A stretch of 64,000 nucleotides of DNA from Albugo candida (Eukaryota > Oomycota > Peronosporomycetes > Albuginales > Albuginaceae). The stretch is from contig CAJNAR010000144.1 in assembly GCA_905220665.1 (NCBI GenBank), positions 372,001-436,000 of the forward strand, read 5' to 3'. Each line of letters opens with the position of its first letter. Position 1 is the first letter of the stretch. Below, in pieces: positions 50,308-61,749 of the stretch. The notes under the pieces were generated by a model, which was given only the letters and a program-made list of their open reading frames with translations, ran no database searches and had not been told where the DNA came from. The position numbers and the translations under genes are program-made.

Positions 50308-50464
50308 TGGCTATACCAGCCACCATAGCCGATCAAAAACCATCAACTGACAGTGGTATCACTTGTTGAAGAGAAGCATAGGCGCAAGGAGAGCCCATTG
50401 ACGATGTCAATAAGCCTACATTCAAATTGAAGTTGCACTTAATTGCAGGAGATAAAAGACTGAT

Positions 50465-50545
50465 TATTTAATCCGCTGCATCTATTCTGACCAATCAGAG
50501 GCTTCGCTTATCATTAATTTATGGAGGGTGGGGGCTGGATAACAT
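50465..50545 (-). repeat. Right terminal inverted repeat (inner copy)
   Basis: The reverse complement of the left repeat: GGAGGGTGGGGGCTGGATAA at the outer end and the ATTCTGACCAATCAGAGGC block inside. Confidence 0.65.
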
Positions 50546-50579
50546 CTCCGCAATTTATCCTCATTTATTCTGTTATATT

Positions 50580-50660
50580 TCTTTAAACCAATCAGAGGCC
50601 ACTAAGCTATTAATTTATGGAGGCTAAGGGCTGATTTCAGAAAAAATGGGGGCTGAATAA
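50580..50660 (-). repeat. Third, diverged copy of the terminal repeat
   Basis: It repeats AATCAGAGGCC and TTAATTTATGGAGG and ends with GGGCTGAATAA. It could be the true right end, with 50465-50545 an internal duplication, or a solo end from a second insertion. Confidence 0.5.
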
Positions 50661-50667
50661 CGATTCC

Positions 50668-52202
50668 CTAGTCATAATGAGAGAAATGACGCTGGAATGC
50701 TCGTCGACGAGTTTTGAAAGAACATTCCGGCAGTGATTCAATACTGATACACATTCTAAAGTATAGCACAATACTTTTGGCTCCATCGTGATCAATCAAG
50801 GTAATGTGCGTCCTTCCGATCAAGGCACTATCAGATGCACTTTTGGTTCCGGAATGCAGTGTTAGGGTGGTGGACATTACCCGGTCGCACTAGATAAAAA
50901 TCTTCGCAGCGCTTTGCTCTTAATAACTGTACAAGAATCTAACCAACAAGTTCCATTCAACAGTAATGCGATTGTGGTGTTCATTCACATTTTGCTCATT
51001 GGCAAATGGACGACATTTTTCAGTCGCTTGTCGTCTGCGTGCACACAGCTCAAAATCACCTTTGAGGCTTAAGATTCTTAATTGAGAAGCAGAACCGATC
51101 ACAAAAGAGCTGATAAATCGTCGTTCACTGGCACATTGGTAGCAATTTAATGTATTTGCGCAGGAAATAGTAAAATTTTATGTTTGAGAAGAATCTATGG
51201 TACAGGAAAGCAGGACAATATCAATTGCATTTTTTACAGACACTTTCGTGCTTAGCCGGGGAAGGAACTTGTCACCACGATCAAGCACAAGCTTTTGTTT
51301 CAATCAAAGCAACGATAGCGATTGCCTGAGTTACTGGTAAAGATACAAACTTTCTTCTGAAGGAATACCGATAGCATTTGCAGAAAAGTATCCAGCTTCA
51401 TTGGGCATTGCTTGAAACAAATGGATTTTCCCATAAGAAAATTGGTACCGAACTGGGACTCTAGACAAGCAACTTTGCTTGTGAAGTGTAGGGAACACCA
51501 GTTGGCTTATATGTTGCGAAGCTTTGTGTCGAGTGATCAGTGCCAACCGACAACAAACGTATTTCGATGAGATAATTGTCCAGGCTCAACTCGTCATATC
51601 TTAGTGCGACATCTATATAATACTCGCCGAGTGTTTCTCGACGTGTGCTTTTTTTGGAGCAGCCCGTTTAGCTGCAGTTCTGCAGTTTATGAGACGTAGG
51701 CAATAAACTTGAGAGAATTGAGCGAAGATACCGAGTCTTGTCCACATCTCCAACAGCCTCAATGCCATTGACTTGATCTATATCGCTGCTGAGAACCCCT
51801 TTCTGACCATGCTTCAGCAAAATGGGCATCACGAAGTTTCAAAGAGAGATTCTGAAATCCTCTGGGAGATTTTAGCCCATCAAATACCAACCCAAATTAT
51901 TCATCAAGATTCTCGAATATGACCAAGAAAAATATTTCAATTCTGCTGGTAGTGGGTTGAGAAGCACATTGCGTGTAAGCAGATCGATTATACTTCACAC
52001 CAAGTGCCAACGATGAAATGCCTTCACGATACGCATATTTCACCGCACTGGCCAATAATTTATCAAAGTAAAGCTCGGAAACGAAAAGGTCGCGTCGAGG
52101 ATTCATTGGAAGATGTCGCACTGAGAGTTCAATCTGCTTTTCTTCTCGTGTGCCGATCCAAGTGCTCAAATGGAATAGCCATATTTGCCGATGATTCTGC
52201 AT
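50668..52202 (-). pseudogene. Degraded or unresolved multi-exon coding region
   Basis: Several minus-strand pieces look coding but could not be joined into a complete frame: TREEKQIELSVRHLPMN with FVSELYFDKLLASAVKYAY (52202-51900), GDVDKTRYLRSILSSLL (~51750), ETLGEYYIDVALRYDELSLD (~51640-51580), YGKIHLFQAMPNEAGYFSAN (~51430-51370) and IGRTHITLIDHDGAK (~50820-50780). No family is recognised. Stops and frame shifts between pieces suggest a pseudogene, but unrecognised introns would give the same picture. Confidence 0.3.
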
Positions 52203-53569
52203 GATTTTTTAGTCGCTTGTAATGATTACCACAGCCAAGACTAGACAAGCCGTCCTTGGGACTTTTTTCCCGCTTATCCAATGAGTTTCTCTGTGATGTT
52301 ACAAGGTATAAGTCGGATAGTTACAAAAAGTCGCTGCTTTTATACAAATTTGCTTCCAAGCTGTGCAATCCAGCGTGAAGAAGAATCTAGTCGACCTAAT
52401 CAACTAAGAATTGACCTTGGATGTGGTACCAGCTCGCCCCCTCCATGAATTAGGTTTTCCACACCCACTCAGCATAATCTGACGCGACCACTAGCACGTC
52501 TGTTCATTTTTACAGATAGTAAGAATATCCGAAGTAAATGGTAATGAAAGAATTCAAAACGCCCGTCACAATCCATCACACCAATGGTTTAATATGTGAA
52601 AAGTGATGTTCATATCGTATTTGCCTGATTGTCGGACAATTCCTATTACAACTTTAAACTGTAAAAATCATGAGCATCTCATTGTGCAATACATTAGTAG
52701 AGCCGATTTGAACATTGTTTCATTCATTGATAAACTTCAAAGTCACCCAGATGAATAGCAAGATTGTCGTTATCTCATACCTCCAAGTGTTTCCATTTCG
52801 ATTCTTTTTTCTAGACCAATTCGATTGAGGTTGACTCAGTTCGTCGACCTTTTAATTACAGCAGTCATGCATGATGTACAAACACGAATCCATCGTGTAT
52901 TTGTTATCTTTTGTAGCTTTGTAAAAAGCTGTGAATATCCCCTCAAATTGCTCTACAGGTGTGGAGCATATCGATATGCGTGGATATGGATAAATACGAG
53001 GTGTCAACAGCAGAGAAATATCCAGTTGAAGCTGTAAGAACTTCTGATTCGAAATGTTGAGTCTATGCGATCTGAAGAACACACGTAAATGACGGTTTTC
53101 TTTAAGGATCGCCTTAGTGACGTGGATACGACAAATTTCGGCGATGGCTCGATAGCGGAGCTTCTGACAATGACTGATGGGTACATTCGTCTCGGGCGCT
53201 GCTTTTTTGGTACACTAATGTTACTTATGTCGTTATTTGTGTGATTATGATGCGTACCTAAGGAAGGCCAGCTTTATATCACAGCATCTCAATCCATTAT
53301 CAGTGTCTACCTTGGATACTTCCGAAGATGAACTCGATGATCGATGCTGCAAGTACGATATCAGCAAAAATAGCGTGTTCCTAGTGTTCCTAGACTCATT
53401 TGTTACATACAAGTCAGTGTGGTGGATATCTCACTTTATTGACAATTGTTGCCGAAACGAGACATGTGTTTTCTCTTTTAATTTCTCTATGAATTAAACT
53501 ATGTATACACATTGTTTGACGGTTCTTTCGTGGGATCAGTCGAAGGTGTCTATATTACTAGAATTAGAC
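52203..53569. other. Gene-free DNA, 1.4 kb
   Basis: Only short open frames with no recognisable content. Base composition is similar to the surroundings. No tRNA, array or terminal repeat was seen. Confidence 0.4.
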
Positions 53570-53880
53570 TAACTGACTTCTCTAGATGTGTTGGATTTTA
53601 TTAGAAAAGCGGGGGAGCAGCGTTGGATTGATTGTTAAGCAGAACTTATCTCAAAGTTCTAAAGGAAAGTAAGGGGATACAAAGTTGTAATGTATCAGAT
53701 AACTAAGGAACATGTGTTGTAATTCATTGGGAGCGCAAGAGAAAAGGTAGGACTATATCACCAAACAAAGGAAGACGTGCTGGACTTTATCGAAAAAGGA
53801 GGAGATAGTGCTGGATCAACTCTTATCACAAACCTAAAGAACGTATATCACGAAACCAAGGAGATCAAGGATTAGATACT
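53570..53880 (+). pseudogene. Decayed tandem-repeat coding remnant
   Basis: About three diverged units of ~90 nt encode variants of 'Y..TKE.VLDFI.K.G': DVLDFIRKAGE (from ~53586), YQITKEHVL then a stop (from ~53693), and YHQTKEDVLDFIEKGGDSAG (from ~53756) followed by ITNLKNVYHETKEIKD and a stop. The first two are broken by stops or shifts. It looks like the remains of a repeat protein gene of unknown function. Confidence 0.45.
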
Positions 53881-54248
53881 ACACGACATGGGAATCATGA
53901 GGATTCTCTGTCGAGAAAGCTCTACTCGTGCCGTTTTTTATTTATTTATTCCTTTATGAGTATGATTCTTTTGGGTGCATCCTATATTAGCGCATAATTT
54001 GAGAGGGTTTCCTGGCCTGTCCAGGTCCTAACTTCCCCACAGTTGGTCTTGTTAGCACTTTCAGAACTTCCCTCAGCCTGCTACAAGCATCTATTCTAAT
54101 TTGAGGTCGCTATCACCGTGCCTGCAGCCGATAAAAGTATACAGGTTCCCTGTACTTGCTATATAGGGTTTCAAATGATGAACGTTCTTGCATGTCCTAC
54201 TATATTATAAAGCAGGTCTAGAACTTTCACTTCCCAATACGCTCTCGA

Positions 54249-54646
54249 CTACTCACACCAACCTGAGGATGATCCCTCGGGCTTATGTGCAAGACGCTTC
54301 GTTAATTTATCCATCACAACACTACCATCCTTGATCACTTTTAATAATTGTTCTTTACTCATACCTGATCATAAACAAATCATTAGTTTTGGCTACGATT
54401 TGATAGGAAATATACTGCATTACCGTTGTGAGTTGCATGTAGCATATCCTCAAAAAACAATACAGCTGACCCAGCAACCTTTCTAAATTCTTCTGCATCA
54501 GCCGCTGACTGGCTTTGCTTATCGTGCACGACCAAAGATTTAACATCCTTTGCGTCATTCCCTGACTGTGTTTGCTTACTCAACACTAGGTGCTGCTGAC
54601 CCGAGCGAAGCAAAACGAATGCGACAATTGACAAACTTCGTGACAT
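54249..54646 (-). CDS. Small predicted secreted protein (candidate effector-like)
   Basis: Two exons, 54646-54424 and 54364-54249, flank a 59-nt GT-AG intron and give an intact 112-residue frame. The N-terminus MSRSLSIVAFVLLRSG has a short basic start and a hydrophobic core, a possible signal peptide though short and lacking an obvious AxA cleavage site. The mature part is hydrophilic (KQTQSGNDAKD, DKQSQSAADAEEFRKVAG) with one hydrophobic patch (SAVLFFEDML), and the second exon ends in KPEGSSSGWCE. No RXLR or CHXC motif is present. Most of the gene lies in the left arm of an inverted duplication; its signal-peptide codons lie in the central spacer. Small secreted genes in gene-sparse, repeat-rich DNA are typical places for oomycete effectors, but function here is not shown. 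Confidence 0.55.
54264..54541 (+). repeat. Inverted duplication, left arm
   Basis: About 278 bp. Its reverse complement matches 54653-54932 with only a handful of substitutions and a small indel (about 97% by eye). The arms are separated by a 111-bp spacer. Confidence 0.85.
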
Positions 54647-54652
54647 GATTTG

Positions 54653-54932
54653 AAATCTTTGGTCGTGCACGATAAGCAAAGCCAGTCAGAGGCTGATGCA
54701 GAAGAATTTAGAAAGGTTGCTGGGTCAGCTGTATTGTTTTTTGAGGATATGCTACATGCAACTCACAACGGTAATGCAGTTTATTCCCTATCAAATCGTA
54801 GCCAAAACTAATGATTTGTACATATGATCAGGTATGAGTAAAGAACAATTATTAAAAGTGATTAAGGATGGTAGTGTTGTGATGGATAAACTAACGAAGC
54901 GTCTTGCACATAAGCCCGAGGGATCATCCTCA
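54653..54932 (-). repeat. Inverted duplication, right arm
   Basis: The mirror copy of the left arm. The boundary at 54653 falls exactly within the codons for KSLVVHDKQ, and the outer boundary at 54932 falls within the second exon, after which the two copies have unrelated tails. Confidence 0.85.
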
Positions 54933-54983
54933 ACACCACCAACTTCCGATTCCAAAAAGAAACATCTTCGCTCGCGACTTTGA
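54653..54983 (+). pseudogene. Truncated mirror copy of the secreted-protein gene
   Basis: It encodes the same two exon segments as the left-arm gene but lacks the start codon and signal peptide, because the duplication begins downstream of them. The splice sites are kept. Past the arm the frame runs into a different tail (STPPTSDSKKKHLRSRL, TGA at 54981). With no in-frame upstream ATG it is probably not expressed as a secreted protein. Confidence 0.6.
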
Positions 54984-56982
54984 GGGTCTAGTTGAAAGAC
55001 ATCCGAGCTCTTGCAAAAGTTCGTGTACTCCATCAGTAAAGAGATTTATCCCTTTTTATAATTTAATGTATCCATTTTTGTGATTATCATACTGCGGCAT
55101 CTAGTCCATATTCCATGAATCTGAATGAAGTACTATTAAGGTCACCAGATTGGTCCGGGATCTCTCCAAGTAGAAGATAGTAAAGTAGTTTTACAAGAAG
55201 CAAACGGCAGTGGCATTGTCCGCAACCGCTACGCTTTTAATTATTTCCTCCCCGAGCCTGTTGAATTCCTCTTCTGGCATGATTATCAATATGTTGCGTT
55301 TCATTTCTCTCATGGAAGCTTTGTTCAATTTTATATTTTTTTCATGCTCACATAATCCTCCTTAGCTATCTACTTTTAATTCCCTTTCAATGTCGTCTTC
55401 TAGTGCGGTTTCCAGCTGCACCTAGCTTATTTGCTCCACTTTTGTCTTCGATATATTGATTGGAATATAGCACAATTACTACAGAATAGCAATCCTATTG
55501 ATAAAAAACCCTACACGGAAATATGTCAAGAAATTGTTGCGTTGAGATCTACTCATTTGAGTTCTACTTGAGCTACGAGCGGCATAATAATGCTGCTCGA
55601 TCCCTTGGTCGTTTGAGGTGAACTGTTTTAGCAGCCTCGAACCAATTTTTTGGAAGTGGAAAGCTTTGGCTAGCAGAGCGTTTCATTATACTTCTGCTAG
55701 GCTTCCACTCCATATGTGCCGTCTCTTATAACCTGCGCGTGGCGACTGCTGTTTCACCCGCATATTCAAATGTTGAAAAATCGGGGCATTTGATTTCAGC
55801 GGGGTACTTGACGCATCCAATGTATTTGGATCACGCAGATATTACATTCGTGTTTTGATTGAAATCGGATCAAAGAACCAATTGCTTTGTGGAACTTCCA
55901 TCTTAGCTTCCATCCGCGATTCCTTCTATTTTTAAAACTAATTCACAACTACGGATGAGGACACCCGACATAATCTTCAGGTTTTGTATGAATTCAAACA
56001 ATCAGAACGATGCAAACTCAATTATATGCTCGTGATACAACTATCAGCAATGTACATTCTGGGCTCACCATCTTCTCGTCGGAAACAGACAGGTGCGAAA
56101 CCAGGGTAGAAAGTAGCCGATGCGAGACATATCCGCAGGATCAGTTTTCAGACGCAAGGATCAGCGTTCAAGTACGTACAATGTGCATATCACCGTGATC
56201 AGTCCCACAATATAGAATAGATTCATAATCGAGCGCGAGATTTCCGATCTTGGCTTGCAAAGGAGTTCTAGTGAATGCACAACTTACGTAAGTAGAGTCG
56301 AAGAATTCTGAATCAAATTGAACGTGCACTCATATCAAAACTTATCTTTGTTTTTTATATGAGATCGCAGACATGCAGGGTTTGTTGTAGCATACTAGAG
56401 CGCTTCGACAAGAAAACAAGCATAAATGTGCGCAGCCATGAACGGCGTCCAGCATTAGGCATTCTGCTTTTTTAATTTGTGAAAATCAGTGACATGTTGA
56501 ACGAGACAGCGAATCGATGTATTATGCTCGCTTTTCAGCCAGCGTCATTTAGTCTTTGTATAGATCATGAGGTCAATGCACTTAATCGGATATTGCATCA
56601 ACAGCCCATTATCATTTAGGCTATAAGTAGTACATTGAACTAAGTTGAAAGCACATATCTAACGGGCTGTGAATCGTCCGCTATTCGATGTGCCACTCTC
56701 CAATCGCAATGTCATTGAGCTGCATGTGTAGTCACAAGAACACCTTTAAAGTTCCACTTGCGCTCTATCTACCATCTTGTCTTCAATATTCTTTTCGTTT
56801 GATATTGCTACATGCGGCAGCAAGATCTTTGAAAAGAATGCTGTCTCAAAGCGATGCACGGGTGTATAAAATAATCTCATACCCAGTGTATATTGCAGTA
56901 GAACTCATAACAACTCTGTATGGTCGTAAATGTCAGCGACCTGACTAACTACTGCTTTATTGATAATCGACCGGGCTGAAAC
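54984..56982. other. Gene-free DNA, 2.0 kb
   Basis: No frame longer than about 90 codons and no recognisable protein text, RNA gene or repeat end. Confidence 0.4.
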
Positions 56983-57700
56983 TTACATGCAGCAATTTGT
57001 AGCCGTGTCAATATTGTGCATTGTTTCTCCTCCCTTTTGCGCTACACAGCGCTGTATCTCTTCAATGTAAGCAACACTTGCTGCTATGCCTAGAAGTCGT
57101 GATGCCAGTTTTGAAAGATCAGTGATATCAGAGAATAAAAGTGCGTAATTGATCGTGGCAGGTATTCTGATTCTAAGGAAAAGATTGAGTAGACTCAAAT
57201 TCTATGTAGTCCCAACTTTATCATGACACACATGCCGAAGTGATCTATTTGGTTTGAGTTCTGATAGAGTAAAAGCCTCTTTGGTCCATGATGCCAGCTG
57301 AAGTCGACAAATCTATCATCTCTCAAATCTGACTGGCACAGACAAGACAGCTTGTTCACTTACGAGAGCAAAGCCAAGATCAAGCTTGCACTGCTTCTGA
57401 TACGAGGAAGAGAAATTCTGTGCCATCTGGTCCCGCCGTAGTGTTCTGGACCTGTGATATTCTTGGTCCGACGAGCACACTCGATAATACAGCATGATTA
57501 TCTGTAGGGTATACAGCGGAAAAGAAAGTGGTAGTACCATACAACATTTCACTTGCGGACGCAACAGCGTCTCTCAAGCTGCAAAGTAATAAGCCCGAAG
57601 CTTCTTTGCTGACTTGATTGGTGCTTTGCTTCAAAGTGGTAATTCCAAATATATCTAGTTCCTCAAGGATGACATCAGCAGCAGAAATTTATAGCACAAA
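56983..57700 (-). pseudogene. Coding fragments, possibly of a membrane protein
   Basis: Two minus-strand stretches look coding: 57690-57390 (DVILEELDIFGITTLKQSTN, SGLLLCSLRDAVASASEMLY, VYPTDNHAVLSSVLVGPRIS) and 57170-56990 (ALLFSDITDLSKLASRLLGI, AYIEEIQRCV). The latter resembles the 'DL..LA..T.R..E' linker before the nucleotide-binding domain of peroxisomal-type ABC half-transporters, but no Walker motifs are nearby. No start codon or full frame was found. Probably a gene remnant; the ABC link is weak. Confidence 0.25.
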
Positions 57701-58282
57701 GATGTATCTTGATAACTGATCGGACACTAGCTCTCATTCAGACGTACGACCATTTGACCAAGCCTCTAGGAGCACGATCCCCAAACTTCATCAATAGAAG
57801 AGAACCAAGCAGCCATCAATGATGGTGAGATGCAAAAAAACTGATGGCTCATGCTTTACCTAGTACCTTGTGGTGGATATATTACTCGCATCTTTTCCAG
57901 TAGCCCTGTTTTGCTATCTCTCCAGTATCTGGTTGTTATCTAAAACCCTTTCCAGATCTTTTTCTACTTGTATCTGTATCATTAAGGTATCTGCGTTTAA
58001 ATCGAACGACTGGCATAAAATAAATTTATTAATGCTTGGGTTTCACAATTCACACATGAATTTATATGCTTCCTGCGAAACCCGTCTACTCTTTTGCCTT
58101 ATTTACTACAACAGCTTCTAATTCGAGTTCATCGGTGATCCTCATGCTTGTGCAACATGAACAGATCGATTCATATTGTCCACGAAGAGCCAGGTCATCG
58201 TATGTAAACAGATAGTTTCGATACGTATGTGACTAGTCTGAATACTGTGTAGCCCACAACGATAGCGTAATGAAGAGGGTAT
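57701..58282. other. Intergenic DNA, 580 bp
   Basis: This precedes the COQ10-EF-hand gene and should contain its promoter. A plus-strand frame at 57870-58121 is hydrophobic but has no recognisable content. Confidence 0.35.
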
Positions 58283-59949
58283 ATGTTTTCGCCGAATGGA
58301 AAGCATATTGCATCGGCCGCACCGTTCGGTCGATCGATCTTTCGATGTAAGCGATTGAATCTAATCGATCTCTCCCATCGTTTCGTATCACGCCCACAAA
58401 AACGACGTCTTTTTACATTTCCATCGTACTCGCAGCCGCTTATCAAATCACATTCTGAGACCAAAGTGGTACCTTTTTCAGCCGACGAAATGTTCGATGT
58501 GGTCGCCGACGTCAATTCCTATAAAGAATTCCTTCCATTTTGTGTGGAATCACGAATTCTTCGAAAACCAAATGAAAATGTCATGGAAGCAATGCTTCGG
58601 ATCGGATTCAAGATATTTACAGAAGCGTATACTTCTCGTGTGATTATGAACAGGTGCGAATGGTCAAACTTGTGTCGAGGCCGCGAATTTTACTGTTGAG
58701 TTGATGGATAGACCGCATAAAATCAATATAAAATCTGTCGAGTCCCCAACATTCAAACGAATTGAGAGGTTTGAGATTGCGAGTGCAACTTTCATGCTCT
58801 GAATGAATGTTTCCCGATAGCGAGTGGCGTTTCAAACAGCTGGATGATCCTTACTCGTGTCAAGTGCATTTTCGTGTCGTTTTTGAGGTGGCTTCTTTTC
58901 TCCACGCAAATGCGATCAAACTGTTTTTTGAAGATGTCGCGCGTACACAACTGAATGCTTTTATTGGGCGCGCTGGATGGAAATACAACAACGACCACGA
59001 AAGGAATGAGGAGAAGCAGCGTCGAGAGCAAAATACCTTACTTAAAAGACAACTTGGGAGTAGCGAATTGCCTTCAAATGGTGCAACCTTTGGCTCTGAA
59101 GTGAAGAAAAATTCTCCGCATACTTTAGACGGACTTGTATCTATACAAAACGACGATGGTGCCAATCCAATTAAACGACCATCCCTGTCCAAACAAGCAA
59201 TTGCAAGTATAAAAGCTACGATTTGTACGCGAGATTACGAGGTCTTGATGCATATTTTCGAAAAATATGCGGACGACAAAACTCGATTATACTTTGGGGG
59301 GTTTTGCAATGCTTGTCGATCACTTGGAGCTGATTATGAAACACTCAAGTCAATCAGTGAGGATACCGTATTAGCGGGTGCCATTTTCTCAAGCTTTGAG
59401 ACCAGCCGCGAAGTAAAAGACTGGCTAGACTTTGATGAGTTTGTCGTCGGTGTGTATCTACTAACAAAAGGCACAGTGGAAGAGAAAGCATTCAATCTCT
59501 TTCTGACTGTTGACACCAGTCGAGATGGAAGGATTAGCAGAAAGGAGCTAGAAAACGCGATGCAGCGAAGAATCCACACCGTTCGAACAATTTTTCCAAA
59601 ATTGTTGACTGATCAGGTTCATATGCAAATGCAACATGCTAACGTAACGAGTTTACCATCAACAGCGGAATCCATCATGTCGGAAGGCCTGAAACTGATC
59701 GAAACTTTAATGGAAGATATCGAAAAAGACATTCCGCTGGCCGTCAATCAGATATTCAGCAAGGCAGATCTTGATCGTGATGGATACATCACTGAGGACG
59801 AATGGCTTGTTGCATGGCAATCACATCCTGAATTAGTGGAATTGATGACCATTGACGGGATGCAGAAAATTGCTCAGTGGGCGTCCGTCGTGCAGCCTGA
59901 CGAAAACGAAGACTCCGCATTGGACACGAGGCTAACACATATCGATTAA
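58283..59949 (+). CDS. COQ10 (coenzyme Q-binding START) domain fused to EF-hand domain
   Basis: Exons 58283-58653, 58712-58768 and 58821-59949 give an intact frame of 518 residues. The N-terminal 60 residues are Arg/Ser-rich without acidic residues at first, fitting a mitochondrial presequence. The COQ10/polyketide-cyclase-like domain follows: FSADEMFDVVADVNSYKEFL, PFCVESRIL, SEWRFKQLDD and the C-terminal helix FFEDVARTQLNAF. The third exon continues without stop through a charged linker into an EF-hand region with two canonical loops, DTSRDGRISRKE (~residue 380) and DLDRDGYITEDE (~475). COQ10 proteins bind coenzyme Q and support its delivery in the respiratory chain; the EF-hands suggest calcium control. 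This combination is unusual; the fusion lies within one exon, so it does not depend on splicing. Confidence 0.85.
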
Positions 59950-60084
59950 TTGGATCAGAATAGATTGATATTTTGCAACAAACACTCGTCCATGTCTTAA
60001 AGCAGGGTACCGAGCAAAAAGAAAAGATTCAAGCGTTCAATCTGATTCATTACCAAAAGTGAACTTTTACAATGAAACAAAGTG

Positions 60085-61749
60085 CTAGTCTTGAGCTTGC
60101 TTCACTCGCCATTGCGTTATTTTGAGGTTTTGCAAGCGCATAATGCGACGGTAGAAAACCAAAAACCAGATGATCCCGAGCACACTGCAAATCACAGTCT
60201 CGACATAGTATCCATCTTGGATGATTAAACACTCGCCTCCAGCATCTATACATGCTTGTCGTTCTCCTGCATCAGAACACGTTTTCGACCCAATTGATAA
60301 GATATCAGTGTGATTCGAGCCCCCAAGACACTCGCGTGTCGTCAGTTGATCCACAAATGCAAGACTCAGCGAATTCGGCCACTATAGAGAACATAAGATG
60401 TGAATGATGGAACAATGATGCAGTCTCTACTCACCTTGGAACCAAGATTAGATATGGTATTGAGGAATGTCATATATGTGCCACCGATGGATGGATCACT
60501 GATTCGTGCGAAAAAGTTCATCTAAGCGATTTTTGCGTCAGAGGTTAAATCATCAATATCGCGCATTTCGTACCTGCGGTACAAACATCATATTTGCAGC
60601 GACTTCGTGCATGGCGCCACAGACCAGAATAAAAAGATAGTAGTAATAATGAACGCCTTCGTGTTGAGCCATAATTCTGGGCGTTAGATACACGATCAAA
60701 GCGTATAGCAATCCCACACCAAGACGCAGTTGGTAACCCCACATGAATAAGTTTAATGGCTTCTGTGGATCAATCAGCTTGCCTAAGAAAATTGGTATGA
60801 TGATGCCCAAAGGCACCAGTATCGGGGATAGCAAAGCCAACTTTTCTTTTTTCAGTCCATATTCGACAAGTTTCAGTGATGCGACACTTTCAGCCGCAGC
60901 AAAGGCGACTTTACTTGTCAGTAAAATGAGCGATAGTTGAAGCACGGAAGATAAACGCATTACTGATCCCATCTGCTTGTATGTCTCTTTGATACTCAGT
61001 CGTTGTTCTTCATCGTCCTGCTTCTCTTTCTTGAAAATCCACACTCCGATTGTCGTTACGAGCATGACCCATCCCCAAAAGCTCATAAAACCTGGCAATG
61101 TGACCATACCTTGATCTTGTGGAACACTTCGGAAATAAGCATTGCAAGTCGCGGGGTCATGAAACGCTAGAAAGCCAACGTACGCGGCAAAATAACCCAA
61201 TGTTTGTCCTACCGAATTACAAGTGGAAGCATGACCCACATTTTCTGCAGAAAGCATAGTTAAAGCCCATCCATCCACAGCGATGTCTTGGGTCGCCATC
61301 ATGAAATATAAGAGGAAGAAAAATGCAGTCAAAGCACCGACATGAGGTACGGAGTGTTCACCTTCACCCAACAGACTATCTGCGAAAAAGCTACCTCCAA
61401 TCATCAAAGCTGCACAAATAAATTGAACGGGAATGAGCCAAGATTTTCGACGTCCAAAATGATGATGATAAGTGGAATCGACGATTGGCGCCCATAAAAG
61501 TTTGAGACTGAATGGCCACGAGACGAGGCTGAAGGTTGCTTGATCCGAGTAGCTCACTTTCTCTTGCAATAAGAAGGGGATACTGGAGGAGAGGCCCATT
61601 GGGATACCTTGCAGTGTGTACAATAAGAGCAATAAAGCCATCGAAGACCAATCACTGGAGCTTTTATTTGGTGGATTTATGGATGTACATGTTTCAGATG
61701 CACCAGCATTGCTTTTTGTAACCTTGGAGGTCGCTCTCTTCTTTGCCAT
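60085..61749 (-). CDS. SLC33A1: Acetyl-CoA transporter, SLC33A1/AT-1 type
   Basis: ATG 61749, stop TAG 60087-60085, with introns near 60370-60440 and 60515-60575. The protein is a multi-pass MFS-type carrier. Family text: LLLLYTLQGIPMGLSSSIPF, SWPFSLKLLWAPIVDS, FGRRKSWLIPVQ, TQDIAVDGWALTMLS, NSVGQTLGYF, VASLKLVEYGLKKEKLALL and, late in the protein, MNFFARISDPSIGGTYMTFL and LNTISNLGSKWP. This is the acetyl-CoA transporter that moves acetyl-CoA into the ER/Golgi lumen for acetylation of proteins and glycans. Lys/Ser-rich cytosolic N-terminus, no signal peptide, as usual. It converges on the COQ10-EF-hand gene (135 bp). Confidence 0.9.

Larger units (their letters stand above)
49827..50660. mobile_element. 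Decayed TIR DNA transposon, MULE-like
   Basis: The ends carry perfect 11-bp inverted termini: TTATTCAGCCC at 49827-49837 and GGGCTGAATAA at 50650-50660. Longer inverted similarity (~80 bp) pairs 49827-49905 with 50465-50545, and a third partial copy of the same end lies at about 50580-50660. Inside, on the minus strand, is a transposase-like C-terminal remnant. No clear target-site duplication is seen flanking either candidate right end. Superfamily is inferred from the long TIR and the remnant protein; hAT or other TIR types remain possible. Confidence 0.6.

Noticed and set aside
54249..54646. RXLR or CHXC effector
   Set aside because: Neither motif is present after the signal-like segment; only a generic small secreted protein can be supported.
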